Of a stretch of 64,000 nucleotides of DNA, positions 1 to 10,600 are shown one piece after another. The notes under the pieces were generated by a model. It did not search any database. It was not told where the DNA came from and saw nothing but the letters and a program-made list of their open reading frames with translations. Source of the DNA: Heterohyrax brucei (lineage: Eukaryota; Chordata; Mammalia; Hyracoidea; Procaviidae); the NCBI GenBank assembly GCA_028571685.1, contig CM053140.1:147421701-147485700 (forward strand), in the 5' to 3' direction. The translations under genes and the position numbers were made by a program. Within the stretch, counting starts at the first letter, position 1, and each line of letters begins with the position of its first letter.

Positions 1-569
1 TGTGTTCATTTTATTGTGATTAAGTGAAAGTATACACTCCAAATTAAATTTGCATGCCCACCTACCTGCTGCATCTTCTGCTCTCCCTGCCTAGTGACAG
101 CACGCTCCTCTTCGTTCTATATATGTTGTATCCCCTTAACAATCTCCTGTTCTCACCTCTCCACCCACTCTTCTCCCTTCTAGTAAGAGGCCAGTACACA
201 CACCATCTGGTCACAATATGTCCCTGAGTCCAGTCCATTCCTGTCCTAAGAGTTGACCTCAGTAATGTTTTCTGGTCAGGGGCAGCAGCAGGTCTAGGGG
301 CCATGTTCTCAGGGGAACCCCCAGGCTATGAGATCATCAACTGCAGTCTTTTGGTGGAGTTCTTGAAATGCAACTCTCTTTTTCTCATGTTGCTAGTGGA
401 ACTCCACATTGTGTGCCCTATCACAGCTGTCTTTGGTGGTGGCCAGGCACCATCTGGTTCTTCTGGTCAGATTCTGATACAGTCACCCATTCATATGGGT
501 CCTTCTGTCTCGTGGGCTCGTTTTCCCTCATGTCTGTTGTTCTTGGTTCCTTTTCATTTTTCAGATGCC
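1..569 (-). mobile_element. L1 3'UTR, 5'-truncated, runs off the left edge
   Basis: The plus strand reads an antisense L1 3' end: T-rich start, then aagtatacactccaaatta, gcatgcccacctacctgctg and a CT-rich tract. The same order recurs at 28834 and 33001, so this is the afrotherian-type L1 3'UTR. It lies in the DPH5 intron in the same orientation as the gene. No ORF2 sequence is recognisable in the visible part. Confidence 0.75.
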
Positions 570-1025
570 AGCTTTTCACCTCCACAGAAAGACTCTATAT
601 AAATAAGTCTTGTCTTGTTACGCCCCTTTTGCCTCCCTTTACAGGCTTGTGAAAATTTAATATTTTTTTCTTTGCCTACTGCCAACCTACCCCACTAAAT
701 TGTAAATCCATGTTTTAGTATCCAGGGTGTATACTCAGCAAATGGGAGTACCTTTATGAAAAGGTATTCAAAAGATATTTACTGAATGAATGAATGTCAG
801 ACCAAAGTATGCTTGGTTTTCCTTTGTAACCTTAGGCAAAACACTCAACAACTCTTTCAATTAATATTTCATTAGTTTATACCATATGCCAAGGTTTTCA
901 AAGGAAGCTTGAGGGACAGAAATGTGTAGGGAACACAACTCTAAAGGAAGAGTAGACGTACCCATTTGTAAAAAAAAAAAAAGATATATATATATATATA
1001 TATTAGGAGGCAGTACATAAAAACT
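570..1025. other. Intronic DNA, no recognised element
   Basis: AT-rich DNA with no exon or repeat family that I can name. It ends in an A-run (970-982) and a TA dinucleotide run. Confidence 0.4.
984..1004. repeat. (TA)n microsatellite
   Basis: About ten uninterrupted TA units directly follow an A-run. Confidence 0.85.
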
Positions 1026-1174
1026 GGAAACCTCTAGTGGCATACTGCTAACCAAAAGGCTGGCAGTTCAAATCCATCAGGCACTCCTTGGAAACTCCCT
1101 GGGACAGTTTTACTCTGTCCTGCAGGGTCCCTATGAGTCAGAATCAACTCAATGGCAGTAGGTTTGGTTTGGTT
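1026..1174 (+). mobile_element. AfroSINE-type SINE
   Basis: Reads ggaaacctctagtggc, then gctaaccaaaaggctggcag, actccttggaaactccctgg, and a tail with atgagtcagaatcaactcaa followed by aggtttggtttggttt. The tRNA-like head is shortened: the usual gtggttaagtgct is missing. This is the reference form for the SINE copies listed below. Confidence 0.88.
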
Positions 1175-1718
1175 TATATGAAAACTAATATGAGTAATAT
1201 GTGTCACCAGTTAAAGGAGGAACATAATTGCTGGCAGGGTAAATTAGGGAATAAATCATGGAGAATACTATGTGTCAGTCGTGCTTTGAAAGGTGGGTAC
1301 ACTTCTGACAGACACAAGAAAAAAGGCCACTACAGATGAAGGAAACAGTCTGGACAAGGGTGAGAGGGGTTAGAACGCATGATGATCACAGAAGGGTAAA
1401 CAGGTTGACACGAGCATGGGATTCAGGTCAGGAGTAGCAAGACATAAGGAGGATGGTTACATTAACTCGGCATTTTTAGTATCTAGTCAATAAAGTACTT
1501 ACACTTCTCATTTATGAGCCCAGATGAGTTTCAAATTGTGGGTTTACAAATATGAAATTTGACCACAGCATGGGTAATGAGTTACGAATTTATACATGGA
1601 CCACACAAAAGGTTACTGTATTAGACCCACTGTACAAATAATTAAGCTTGAATTAGATAGAAGATGGCAGTTAAAGCGAAAAAGACTGAAAGGACATTAA
1701 AAACCTCGCAAAACAGAA
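1175..1718. other. Intronic DNA, no recognised element
   Basis: No exon, splice pair or repeat recognised on either strand. Confidence 0.4.
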
Positions 1719-1727
1719 GTCTCTAGC

Positions 1728-1765
1728 CAGCCAAGCCAAGGGCTGTCAAGTCAGATCTGACTCAT
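1728..1765 (-). mobile_element. Tail-only RTE/SINE micro-insertion
   Basis: 38 bp whose reverse complement starts atgagtcagatctgacttga and ends cttggcttggctg. This is the 3' tail seen in RTE and SINE copies with nothing upstream of it. It is flanked by gtctctagc (1719-1727) and gtctttagc (1766-1774), 8 of 9 identical, consistent with a target-site duplication. Confidence 0.65.
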
Positions 1766-1782
1766 GTCTTTAGCAGTGCTTC

Positions 1783-2305
1783 TCAAATCAGGGCTTCGAA
1801 TTGGTTCTAAATGGTTCAGTCATGGCTGATGGAAGCAAGGCAGGGCCTCAAACTGAAGTGATTCACTCATGGTCAATGAAAACATGGGCAGCCTAGGCAC
1901 TGCACAGCGGCTGCATTTCTTGCACATAGCCTTTTGACATGCAGCAGTGGCCTTGCTGTTTTGAATGTGAGCTGTTCTATATTGTCATGCCGATAACCGA
2001 GTCTCCTGCATCAGGAAATTCTCAGGATCCCAATATGTGAGACTGGATTATTGGCAAGACTGTAGAGACCAACACACACACACCCCCCATGTGGCACTGC
2101 TGGCCACCATCTCTAAGAAGGGAACCAACCATTGCTTGTTTCTTACTTGCGTCAAAAGGGGAAACACAAGAGATTTGATTGCTGTGCTCCATCCCAGTTC
2201 TGTTAGCCATGACGCAACCACTTCCAACTGGTTCAAAGCCCTGCCTTGTTTCCACTGGCCATGACTCAAAAATCCTTTCGAACTGGTTCAAAGCTGTGTC
2301 TCAAA
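1783..2305. repeat. Fold-back element with about 93 bp inverted arms
   Basis: The reverse complement of 1785-1875 aligns with 2203-2298 at roughly three quarters identity; both share ccctgccttg, gccatgact and a gaac..ttc.aagc block. The right arm itself holds two units of about 51 bp, each starting ccatgac and ending ctggttcaaagc. The centre of about 330 bp has no coding potential. The left border at 1774 (cagtgcttctcaaa) resembles hAT transposon ends, but I cannot name the family. Confidence 0.45.
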
Positions 2306-3718
2306 CTATCTCTGGTCAAAGGCCAGTGTTTTTTTCTTTTTTTTAAGTTCTGAAATGTAATTCAACAAGTTTGTAAAAGGAAATATAAATGAATTACTAT
2401 AGGTATACAATGTTAAGTTCCAAATTTCTTACTATTATAGTCAACAGACATAAAATTACACTTTAAAATTGCTATATAAATTTCTAAGCAGTTTCTCTCA
2501 GTTCTCAACATGAACTGGCAACACTCTGTGGACTGGTACACAAACCACTCTTGGAATAAGCACTGGGTTTGGGACTTGGTTATCAACTGGGTATTATGCA
2601 ACTTAAAAGTGATCTGAGATTTCTTGTCTAGTTAGCTTTAAGAACTGTGCTATCACACTGCTAATTTTAGTAAAAGATATCACCGTAGGCAACATGGACT
2701 TTAGGCAGAGCGAGTCACTGGAGTGATGAGGAAACCCTACCTGAGGCTCAAGACTTTTTCTGTGTAGCATCTTTTATTATTCTTATTTTATTTTACTATT
2801 AATATACTTAAAAAAAAAAAAAAGACGACAGGTAATACCAATTTGGAGGAAGCTTCACTTTCACAAAAATAGCATCAGAGACTAAAACAAATCATTTAAA
2901 ATTTTAAAATGTGTGATTATTCAATGTCACTTGAACCAAGTATAAATAATGATTCATAATTTCTTGCTCCTCATACTGATATACATTACTTTCTTGTGAC
3001 AGACATACATACACACGTATCTCCATCCTTTGGAGAAACATTCTTAGTGTTAGGCTCACAGTGATTTAATTGCCCTTACGTTCTTTAATTTGTGACATAA
3101 ATCTTGGGTAGCCAGCTGGAGACAAAGAACTCTTTTGTCTGACTTGACATCAGAGATTGATGATGCATGACTAGACAAGTAGAAGCCCATCTTTTTGGTA
3201 ATGGGGAAGACCAGAGCTCCCAATGGACATAAGGAATTAAAATCAGAGGCTTAATAAACAAATGAATTTAAGGCAGTACTGGTGGGTATCATATAATTAA
3301 AAAACAGGAGGGGGGAAGCCTAGACAAACAAAACAGAATGTGCTTTCAATTAACTGCAGCAAATGGAAGGTGTAAGTTTTGCTAATATAATAACCAATAA
3401 TGATGTACTAATGAAGTCACTTGATGCCCTAAGTGACTTTCTAAAAGAATAATAGAACTAATGATATAAACTTTATAGAGCATGCACTTGGTAACTAATG
3501 CAGTGATGTATGTATGCGATAGTATCTTTACCAAGCAGATTTTCTTCATTCATTGCAAAGAAAATGAAGCTTAAACTACAAGTTTAGATAGACCGTAGGT
3601 AAACAGAGCCCTTCAACAGGATCTGACAGGTAAAAAAAGGTTTTAAATGTAATAGATTAATCCTTACTGATTAAACAGGTAAATGAATTAAAAACTCAAA
3701 ATATGAGCTTTGACTTAC
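2306..3718 (-). other. DPH5 intron 2 (coding numbering), unique part
   Basis: AT-rich intronic sequence upstream of the window's left edge in gene terms. It has A- and T-runs at 2330-2345 and 2808-2823 and no further DPH5 exon: no reading frame continues from the GDPFG codons. Nothing else is recognised. Confidence 0.5.
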
Positions 3719-3843
3719 CCAAAGGGATCACCAACCACAAGGAATGCAACGTCACTGAGGTCAGCATCCTCTAAAATATTATCTGCTTTTTGTTCGACAT
3801 CTTCTCTATCAGCAATGATCAGTTTTTTTCCATAAAACTCTTC
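3719..3843 (-). CDS. DPH5: DPH5 coding exon 2 (diphthine methyl ester synthase)
   Basis: Encodes residues 46-86 plus two bases of codon 87, beginning [18 protein letters not shown] and ending [13 protein letters not shown]. The GDP motif near the end belongs to the S-adenosylmethionine pocket of the tetrapyrrole-methylase (class III methyltransferase) family. DPH5 methylates the modified histidine intermediate on elongation factor 2 during diphthamide synthesis in the cytosol. The acceptor is tctatag before 3843 and the donor is gtaagt after 3719, both on the minus strand. The exon is 125 bp (phase 0 in, phase 2 out), with no stop or frameshift. It joins the upstream exon exactly at ...GKEAL|EEFYG. 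The next exon (expected to start with the rest of the Gly codon, then ATTH) lies beyond the window. Confidence 0.96.
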
Positions 3844-4814
3844 CTATAGATTTAAATGCAATATCCAAATGACAGACAGCAGGTGACCATTTCAACACAC
3901 ACACAAAGTCTTTGTCTGCGACGGGTGCAAATCTTGGCAACGTTCCAAACACAGATCATTGAATACAACTCATCAAAGAGCTAGCACTCTGTATCATGTT
4001 GCGATTAAACTCTGTCTTCGGGGCTATCTTAACATCCCAAGAGAAGACAGACCTCTTAACATCTGAGGTTTTTTGCATGTTAAATTTATTTATAAATTAG
4101 TTCTAATAGACCAGGCAGAAAACTGTAGGATGAACAGAGAATACATATGTATGAGCCTTGTATCAGAGGCACAGTAATACAGAATAAACACATTAAACAT
4201 TAACTACAGACATACATGACAGGTCTTTATTAACTTTTCTATGGGAAAATCCACAGGATGTTGGCAAAAACAAAAGCAACTTCACTAGAAAATAAAAGAA
4301 AAAATCTGTTTATAGAACCAGTAATGCCAGAAAAGACCAATTTAAAACTGTAATCCTAGTTCCTGGTCAAGAAGCAGAATTGCAGGAGGAAGAATTCTGA
4401 ATACACAGAAATTCTCCACATAAAATGCCTTGTGAATTAATTCCCTGAAGTTCAAAATTGGTGCATGAACTCAACAGACAGACTTCACTAAAGTGATAGC
4501 AGCACATAAGGATAGCATGAGCTAGAGTGCTAGTAATTACAAGTTATTACACCAAATAATTAATCTTAATAATGATTTCCTGTGGACTAATCTGCAACTT
4601 AAATATAGTACCAATAAATAGATAAATAACACTATTTCTTACATGCTGATTTTGACGCTTTAAAAGCTTTAAGAATTACTGTTGTGGAATAGTACTTGGT
4701 GCCCAACGACATGTGTCACACAAGTGAGTAAATGAATAATTAAACACTCAAAGATAAAGGCTATGGTTCCAAATTTGACAAGTATTTCGTTAACACTTAA
4801 TGAAACCTTTTATT
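3844..4814 (-). other. DPH5 intron 1 (coding numbering), left part
   Basis: The intron spans 3844-9819. This stretch has no recognised repeat or exon. The rest of the intron holds the RTE, LTR, SINE and MIR copies listed separately. Confidence 0.5.
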
Positions 4815-6512
4815 TTCTCAATGTATCATAACCTTGATGTCACCCCAAAACTCATCTGGTCTTCAGTCATTATTATCCAATGAGCCAACTCTGTTCTTGA
4901 GATGGTCTCTAAATTTAGCTGGCATATAATCAAGGTTATACTTTGGCTCTCGTGGACTTGAACTCCTTTAGCATACAAGCAACTGAAGATCCACGCTACA
5001 GTTGGTCCCTTGCCTTTCTGACTTAAGACATTGGCCTCTCCTATCATCTCTTTCCACAGATACTGTCAGTTTGGTTCCTGTGTATTTGATTCAGTGAGGT
5101 CCATGTGTAACTGATTCCTATGTATTCCACTGAGCAGGTTCCTTTGTATAGTCACTGTTCATGTTAAAAAGAAAAAAAAAAAAAAAAGGTATTTCCAATG
5201 ACTAAGTCATTGGTCTTGCAAAATTCTATCAAGTGATCTCCAGGATAATGTCTATCACAAAGGTCATTATTTCCAACTACCAATCCTTCTTTGTTTCCAA
5301 CTTCTGTATTCCAATTACTAATAATTATCAATGCATCTTGATTTGCATGTTTGATTAATTTCAGGTTGCAGGAGTTGGTAAAAATCTTTAATGTCTTCAT
5401 CTTTGGCATTAGTGGTTGGTACATAAATTTGAGCAGCTGTAGTAACTGGCCTTTCTTGTCGGCCCACAGAAAATGCCATATCACTGACAGCGTTGTACCT
5501 CAGGATAGATCTCTTCTTTCTGAAAGTCAGTGTGGAACCATTTCTCTTCACATTGTCTATTCCGGAATAGCAGATCATGCAACTGCCCAATTCAAAATGG
5601 CCAGCACCGGTACATTTCAGCTTACTTGTGCCTAGGACACCAATCTTCAAATATTCCATTTCACTTTTAACCCTTCCAATTTTCTTTGATTTGTATTTCA
5701 TATTCTCCATGTTCTGATCAGTAATGGATGTTTGCAGCTGTATCTTTTCATTTTGAATCACACCATGTCAGCAAACGAAGATCTTGCAAGTTTTACTACA
5801 CCCATGTCATTAAGGTTGACTCTACTTTGATAAGGCAGCCCTGCAGCAGCTGTATTTTGACTGTCATGAAGTGAACTGTGTCACCCTCAAAATCTGTGTA
5901 GCCATTTGGGTGAACCATGCGTCCCAATATTTTCTGACTGTCCTCCCTTTTGTGGTTTTCCTACGCTATATGTTCAAGAACATAAGGGTGGGAGACTGAG
6001 ACTGCACATCCCTTCCTAAAGTCACCTCCCTGCTTCACTATCAAGGGGGTTTCCCTGGAGTGTGGCCTGAATCACCTTCCATCCTACAAGAGATACAAGG
6101 AAAAGGAAGCAAGCAGAGTAGGGAACCTTGTACCATTAAGAAAACAGCACTAGAAGTGGAGCACATTCTTCAGACCCGAGGTTCCTGCTCCAAGATGCAC
6201 CATGACCGAAGACTGATGTGACACAATGACCTTCCTTCAGAGCCGATACGGAGGGAAAGCCTTCCCTGGAGTCTGAATTTAGACATGCAGCCTACCAGAC
6301 TTTCCTTTGTTAAAGCCATCTACTTTGTGGTATTTCTGTTAGAGAAGCACTAGCTGACTAAAAAATGGCTTTCCAATCTGAGGGACTCATCTTCCAGTAC
6401 TATATCAGACAACATTTTGCTATAATTCACATCGTCACTGGCCAATTTTTCCAGATGCAAATTGCCAGATCCTTCTTCCTAATCTGTCCTAGTGTGTAAG
6501 CTCTGCTGAAAC
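4815..6512 (-). mobile_element. RTE LINE, inverted 5' portion, split by an LTR
   Basis: Minus-strand fragments show a decayed apurinic endonuclease domain typical of RTE/BovB LINEs: EYLKIGVLGTSKLKCTGAGH, IYVPTTNAKDEDIKDFYQLL, then WNTEVGN and HLIEFCKTNDLVIGNT. The sequence downstream of the domain continues to about 4815, across a T-run in element sense (5168-5187). Upstream it continues on the far side of the LTR (6366-6512) with 5'-region sequence. There are multiple frameshifts and stops, so it is dead. It abuts a plus-strand 3' half at 6513, the arrangement left by twin priming. Confidence 0.7.
5862..6365 (+). mobile_element. ERVL/MaLR-type solo LTR inside the RTE copy
   Basis: Starts tgtcatgaagtgaactgtgt and ends gcactagctgacta plus A-rich bases. 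The 3' part (gttaaagccatctactttgt, tatttctgttagag) is the sense version of the LTR found reversed at 17888, 31046, 33873 and 47491. Flanks tgact (5858-5862) and tggct (6366-6370) match at 4 of 5, a plausible 5 bp target duplication. It interrupts the RTE and is therefore younger. Confidence 0.72.
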
Positions 6513-7108
6513 TTATCAAATAAATGACATTATGATCAACAGAGAAAGGAATGAAGCTGTCAAAGATTTCACTTTCCTTGGATTCACAATCAATGCCCAT
6601 GGAAGCAACAGTCAAGAAATCAAAAGACCTACTACATCGGGCAAGTCTACTGCAAAAGGTCTTTTTAAAGTGTTAGGAGGGATGGTCCTCACACACATGT
6701 GAAAGCTGGACAACAATTATAGAAGACTAATAGAACTTAACACCTTTGAATTATGTTGCTGGTGAAGAACACTGAATAAACCATGGACTTCCAAAAGAAC
6801 AAACAAATCTATATTGGAAGAAGTATACCAGAATGCTCCTTAGAAGCAAGGATGGTGAGACTTTGTTGTCTCACATACTTTGGACATGTTATCAGGAGGG
6901 ATCAGCCCTTGGAGAAGGACACCATACTTAATAGAGGGTCAGCAAAAAAGAGGAAGATCTTCAACAAGATGGAGTGACACAGTGGCTGCAACAATGAGCT
7001 CAAACACAGAAACAATTCTAGGGATGGTGCAGGACCAGGCAGCATTTCATTCTGTTGTACACAAATGCACTACGAGTCAGAACTCAACTGCATGTAACAA
7101 CCACAACT
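6513..7108 (+). mobile_element. RTE LINE 3' end (direct portion)
   Basis: Begins with tatgatcaacagagaaagga and translates in pieces to the C-terminal part of RTE/BovB ORF2: FELCCW, then SLEARMVRLCCLTYFGHVIR, then RRDQPLEKD. It ends with ctacgagtcagaactcaact and aacaaccacaac, the RTE 3' terminus. The frame is broken. It is continuous with the inverted portion on its left. Confidence 0.75.
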
Positions 7109-7216
7109 TTATGAAAATCTATTCCTCAAATGTTGAAAAAAAAATCTTCTCCTTTTCTCTTCATATCTTCTTACAGAAAATGTTTCCAAAGTGCCATGCA
7201 CAACAGAATAAAACAC

Positions 7217-7419
7217 TTTAAAATAAAACACCACCCTCAATTTGATTCCAACTCACAGCAACCCTGCAGGACAGAGCAGACATCCCCCTTAGGTTTCCAA
7301 GGCTGTAAATGTTCACAGGTGACTACCACATCTTTCTCCTGTAGAACTGGCTGTTTTGAACCACCAACATTTTGGTTAGTAGCTGAGCACTTAACCGCTT
7401 TGCCACCAGGGCTCCCTGA
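7217..7419 (-). mobile_element. AfroSINE-type SINE, long form
   Basis: Full-length copy with the extra internal segment (gactaccacatctttctcct) between the tail and the tRNA-like head. The head is at the right (ttaaccgctttgccaccagg). Confidence 0.88.
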
Positions 7420-8037
7420 TTACAGGTAGTTGGGAAATTAATAAAGGTCTTAGCTACTAGCCTCATTTTTCCGTGTGAAGTCCTTTATGGTATTCTCTGT
7501 CTCTCCATCTCAATCCAAAGAATCATGATTAGAGTACAAGGAAATAGAGGGTATTAATATCTAGGAAAGTCAACCTAAGAAAAGTAGGGAAGAAGATGTA
7601 AGATTATTTCAATGAAACGCAACAAGTATACCAAATGCCTTGTGTTTTCCTTCTTTAGGCTTTTGCTTACACTTCTTTATTCAACATGGAATGCTCCTCC
7701 TCTTGTTCTCCCTAAATTTTGTCTACAATAACAGTAACTGTAGTAATACACTTACATCAGGGTCACTTTGTGAGAATAGACACCGTTGGAAGAACTTTAT
7801 ACTTATGAATTAACTAAATTAAATTTTTAATTAAAATTGAACTAATTTAATCTTGACCACACGGCATTTGGCTTGGCTTGGCACAATCTGAGACAGGTAC
7901 TGATTTTTATTCCCATTTTAAATATAAAAAAGAGAACCACAGACAAATTAAATGAATGTTCCAGTTCACACAGCTACTTGGTGCAGAACTTATGTGTTAC
8001 ACATGGGGCATATCTGCATCATATTAGTATCTATATA
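7420..8037. other. Intronic DNA with a possible degraded MIR
   Basis: Mostly unrecognised. 7895-8000 weakly resembles a reversed MIR (ttccagttcacacagctact). 7863-7886 ends ggcatttggcttggcttggc, which may be another very short RTE-tail insertion, with caca on both sides. Confidence 0.4.
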
Positions 8038-8180
8038 ACTTTTGACAAGTTTCTTAACCTCTCTACACCTGTAAAATGGGAGCAGTGATTACAGAATAAT
8101 AATTTTACAGTAATTCGTCATAGAAAGCATTTAAAATAGTGCCTAGTAAGTCTTCTATAAATGTTAGTGATTATTATTAT
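8038..8180 (+). mobile_element. MIR SINE
   Basis: Shows the MIR order: ttcttaacctctctacacct, gtaaaatgggag, a degenerate middle, then gtgcctagtaag and ataaatgttag. Confidence 0.68.
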
Positions 8181-8337
8181 GGAAGAACTGACAGTTCAGC
8201 ACCTTAACAAAGAAAACATAATTTCCCCTTAGCTAAAGTGGAGCCAGCCTCCGATCTTGTAAAAACAGTCTATAAACAAGTACATTTGGGGAGGAAAAAA
8301 ACCATTTAATAGCAGCCAGTGTTACACTTAAAATTGG

Positions 8338-8482
8338 GTTGTGGTTGTTAGATGCTGTTGAGTTGTTTCCAACTTCAGGAGCCCTACAGGACAGACGAGG
8401 ACTGCCCCACAGGGTTTTTCAAGGAGCGGCTGGTGGATGCGAACTGCCAAGCTCTTAAGCTCTTAAGCACCTGGACTCCTAA
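8338..8482 (-). mobile_element. AfroSINE-type SINE, short form
   Basis: Includes gaggactgccccacagggtt and ggagcggctggtggatgcga. Near the head, agctctt is duplicated in tandem (agctcttaagctcttaag). Confidence 0.8.
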
Positions 8483-8639
8483 AATTAGGTCAGCCCTTAA
8501 AATTTACAAAGCATTATCATACATGTCATCTTAACCCTAAATAAACTTCTAATGTGGCAATTACATCTATTTCACAAAAGAAAATCTGAGGTTCAGAGCA
8601 GTTTGGAAACATGCTCATTAACAAGCACCATTTCTGAAC

Positions 8640-8800
8640 ACTTCCATGCCAGGCATTTGGCTAAGAACCTGTGAGGCACGTGTTTTTGTTTTCATTTACA
8701 CACATTAAGAAACTAAAGTTAAAGGGCTTGTCCAAAGTCACATGACTAACATGTAGCAGAGCTAGGATGTAAAACCAGGTCTGTATTTTGCACTAGCCTA
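8640..8800 (-). mobile_element. MIR SINE
   Basis: Reverse MIR core: gaaactaaagttaaagggct, tccaaagtcacatgacta, gcagagctaggatgtaaaac. Confidence 0.65.
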
Positions 8801-9819
8801 TGCTGGCATCTAACTCATAAAAGTGGTAATTTGCTGTTTACCTCTACTCCCTTTGATGATTTTTAAGCTGAGTCGAATGTTTCTTGATCTCTGGTTGCAA
8901 AAAACAATAATTTCCATCATCTTCAGTTTAAATATTCTGGTTCCATCTTGAAAGACGGACATTGGAGCCAACAGGTCAAAGGCAGGCGACAGACACAACT
9001 TTTAGTTTCATGTAAGGCCAATTTAAGCAACAAACAGTCTTTTATTTCTCAAGATCTTAAGGTATCTTTGAGATCTTCAGAATTCCACGGGTTGCAAGTC
9101 TCAGAGTCTACAGTCTCCACATTCTCTAGGTTACCTATTTGGGAGATTATCATGCAGACAATTCTAAAATCCTTTCTCTCCTTCTACAATATGTCCGTAA
9201 TTCTTTCCAATAAGGACATTCTATCTTAAGTCTGACAATGAATCTACACTTGACTATTCCAAAATTCACTGAGCCCTTCATGACAGCCACGTGAACATAT
9301 AAATCTAATAAAATCCTATTGCTATTTAGTCTCCATGCTCTGTATATACAAATGTATGAGTTTAAACCCAACTGAAAAAGGTCTATTTAAAGGTAAGATC
9401 TCTCTGGATACAATACAGACAGATTACCACTCCTTGTGGATTTACTTCAAAGGGGGAAGCTTTCAAATTGCCTTCTGAATATATAACCAACTCATTAAGG
9501 CTGTCTCAGCACCTCATTAGAACTCAACTCAGAAAGGATTTGACTATCTGACAAAATAAGCAATTTTGATAACTACGCTCAGAAATATTTACTGAAAAGC
9601 CACACAATTAAACTTGTACAGCAGCACAAAACCACCTTTCATTTTCCAAGCCACCTGGTTACTATATGAGTTAACACTGTTGTTCTATTCAGATCCTTAA
9701 AAAGCAGGGTGTCTGTTTTAAACGGCTTAAATGCAAAGGTGAAAATTCTGTTCAGCTTACTGTGATTAAACTCAGATCATAGCTTTTTTCCCAGAAGGCT
9801 GGGAACCTTAAGCACGTAC
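8801..9819 (-). other. DPH5 intron 1, part next to the start exon
   Basis: No repeat family recognised. It ends at the consensus donor gtacgt that closes the start exon. Confidence 0.5.
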
Positions 9820-9954
9820 CAGGGCTTCTTTCCCTACAGTCAGGATTGAAGTGTAGGCTTCCAGATACACTCGACTGCAACGCTTTACAACTTCCAGGCC
9901 CTTGACTGTGATGTCTTTGGCATCTCCCAGGCCCAAGCCGATCAGGTAAAGCAT
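9820..9954 (-). CDS. DPH5: DPH5 start exon, coding part (diphthine methyl ester synthase)
   Basis: Encodes residues 1-45: [11 protein letters not shown] at the N-terminus, then [20 protein letters not shown], ending GKEAL. The Gly-rich GLGLGD turn after the first strand is the opening motif of tetrapyrrole-methylase-fold enzymes. DPH5 transfers methyl groups from S-adenosylmethionine to the elongation factor 2 diphthamide precursor. The ATG at 9954 is chosen because the protein starts MLYLIG in known DPH5 proteins; a G stands at -3. The donor gtacgt follows 9820 and leaves a complete codon (phase 0), matching the acceptor at 3843. No stop or frameshift is present. The exon spans 9820-9977 with its 23 nt of 5'UTR. 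Confidence 0.97.
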
Positions 9955-9977
9955 TTCAAGTTCCTGAGACAGGGAGA
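9955..9977 (-). other. DPH5: DPH5 5'UTR segment and splice acceptor
   Basis: On the minus strand a pyrimidine-containing tract and tcctgcag precede 9977, giving a good 3' splice site. The 23 nt between the acceptor and ATG contain no upstream ATG. The 5'UTR is therefore split, with at least one untranslated exon in the CpG-rich block to the right. Confidence 0.75.
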
Positions 9978-10369
9978 CTGCAGGACGAAGCAAACAAGAA
10001 AGACAAGGGTCAGCTGCACCAAGGGTTCCCCAAATCCAGTGATAAACACGAGGATGAAAACCAAAGTAGCACAAGCAGGGGGCAACATATTTCACTCTCA
10101 AAGAGTAAGGACTGAAACCTCGTTCCACGCCTCAGACAAGGAGCGAGGCTTGAGAACCTCATTCAATGACTCTTAACTAAGGACTGCTGTAAGTGGTTTT
10201 AACATCCCTACCACACCTTCTCTCTTATTATCCAAACTTGGAGGCAACTATTTACCCGCTGAAAGAACCGTGGCTAATTCCCAGTCCTCCCTATCTCGTA
10301 AACGTCGACTTCCCACAGAGCCGGCGACCGAAACCGAAGACCTGGATAAACTAGCACCCACGCCGGCAG

Positions 10370-10520
10370 CCTCACCAACGGTGCCGCAAAACGCCGGCGC
10401 TTTTACCACATTTTACGACTAGCGGGAGGGGCGGGGCGAGCTGGCTCCATTGGGTGCTGGGCGAGCTGTTCCCGGTTCCCGGTTCCCGGAGGGGTAACCG
10501 GCTTACCTGCTGGGACCCGA
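10370..10520 (-). promoter_or_regulatory. CpG-rich TATA-less DPH5 promoter
   Basis: About two dozen CpG occur in 10261-10520, against very few in the flanks. A GC box (gggaggggcggggc, 10424-10437) and an inverted CCAAT box (attgg, 10449-10453) are spaced as in minus-strand housekeeping promoters. A tandem cccggttcccggttcccgg motif sits at 10471-10489. No TATA box is seen. Confidence 0.7.
10371..10415 (-). other. DPH5: Candidate untranslated first exon of DPH5
   Basis: Minus strand reads gcggcaccgttg followed by the donor gtgagg (10375-10370), just downstream of the GC box and CCAAT box. Splicing to 9977 would give a very short first exon. The right boundary (start site) is a guess from promoter spacing. 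Confidence 0.5.
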
Positions 10521-10600
10521 GCAAAGAGCAGTAAGCCAAGGGGAGTCGATTCAGTGCTCTCAACATGATTTCCGGGAAAGGATTGGACATCCCCACGATT
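10507..10600 (-). other. Possible alternative untranslated first exon
   Basis: Minus strand reads gggtcccagcag followed by gtaagc (10506-10501), a strong donor upstream of the CCAAT box. It could end an alternative DPH5 leader exon. The start is not defined by the sequence. Confidence 0.35.

Noticed and set aside
9955-10128. Upstream extension of the DPH5 frame to an ATG at 10128
   Set aside because: The frame stays open through the intron, but a good acceptor lies at 9978, and DPH5 proteins begin MLYLIG at 9954.
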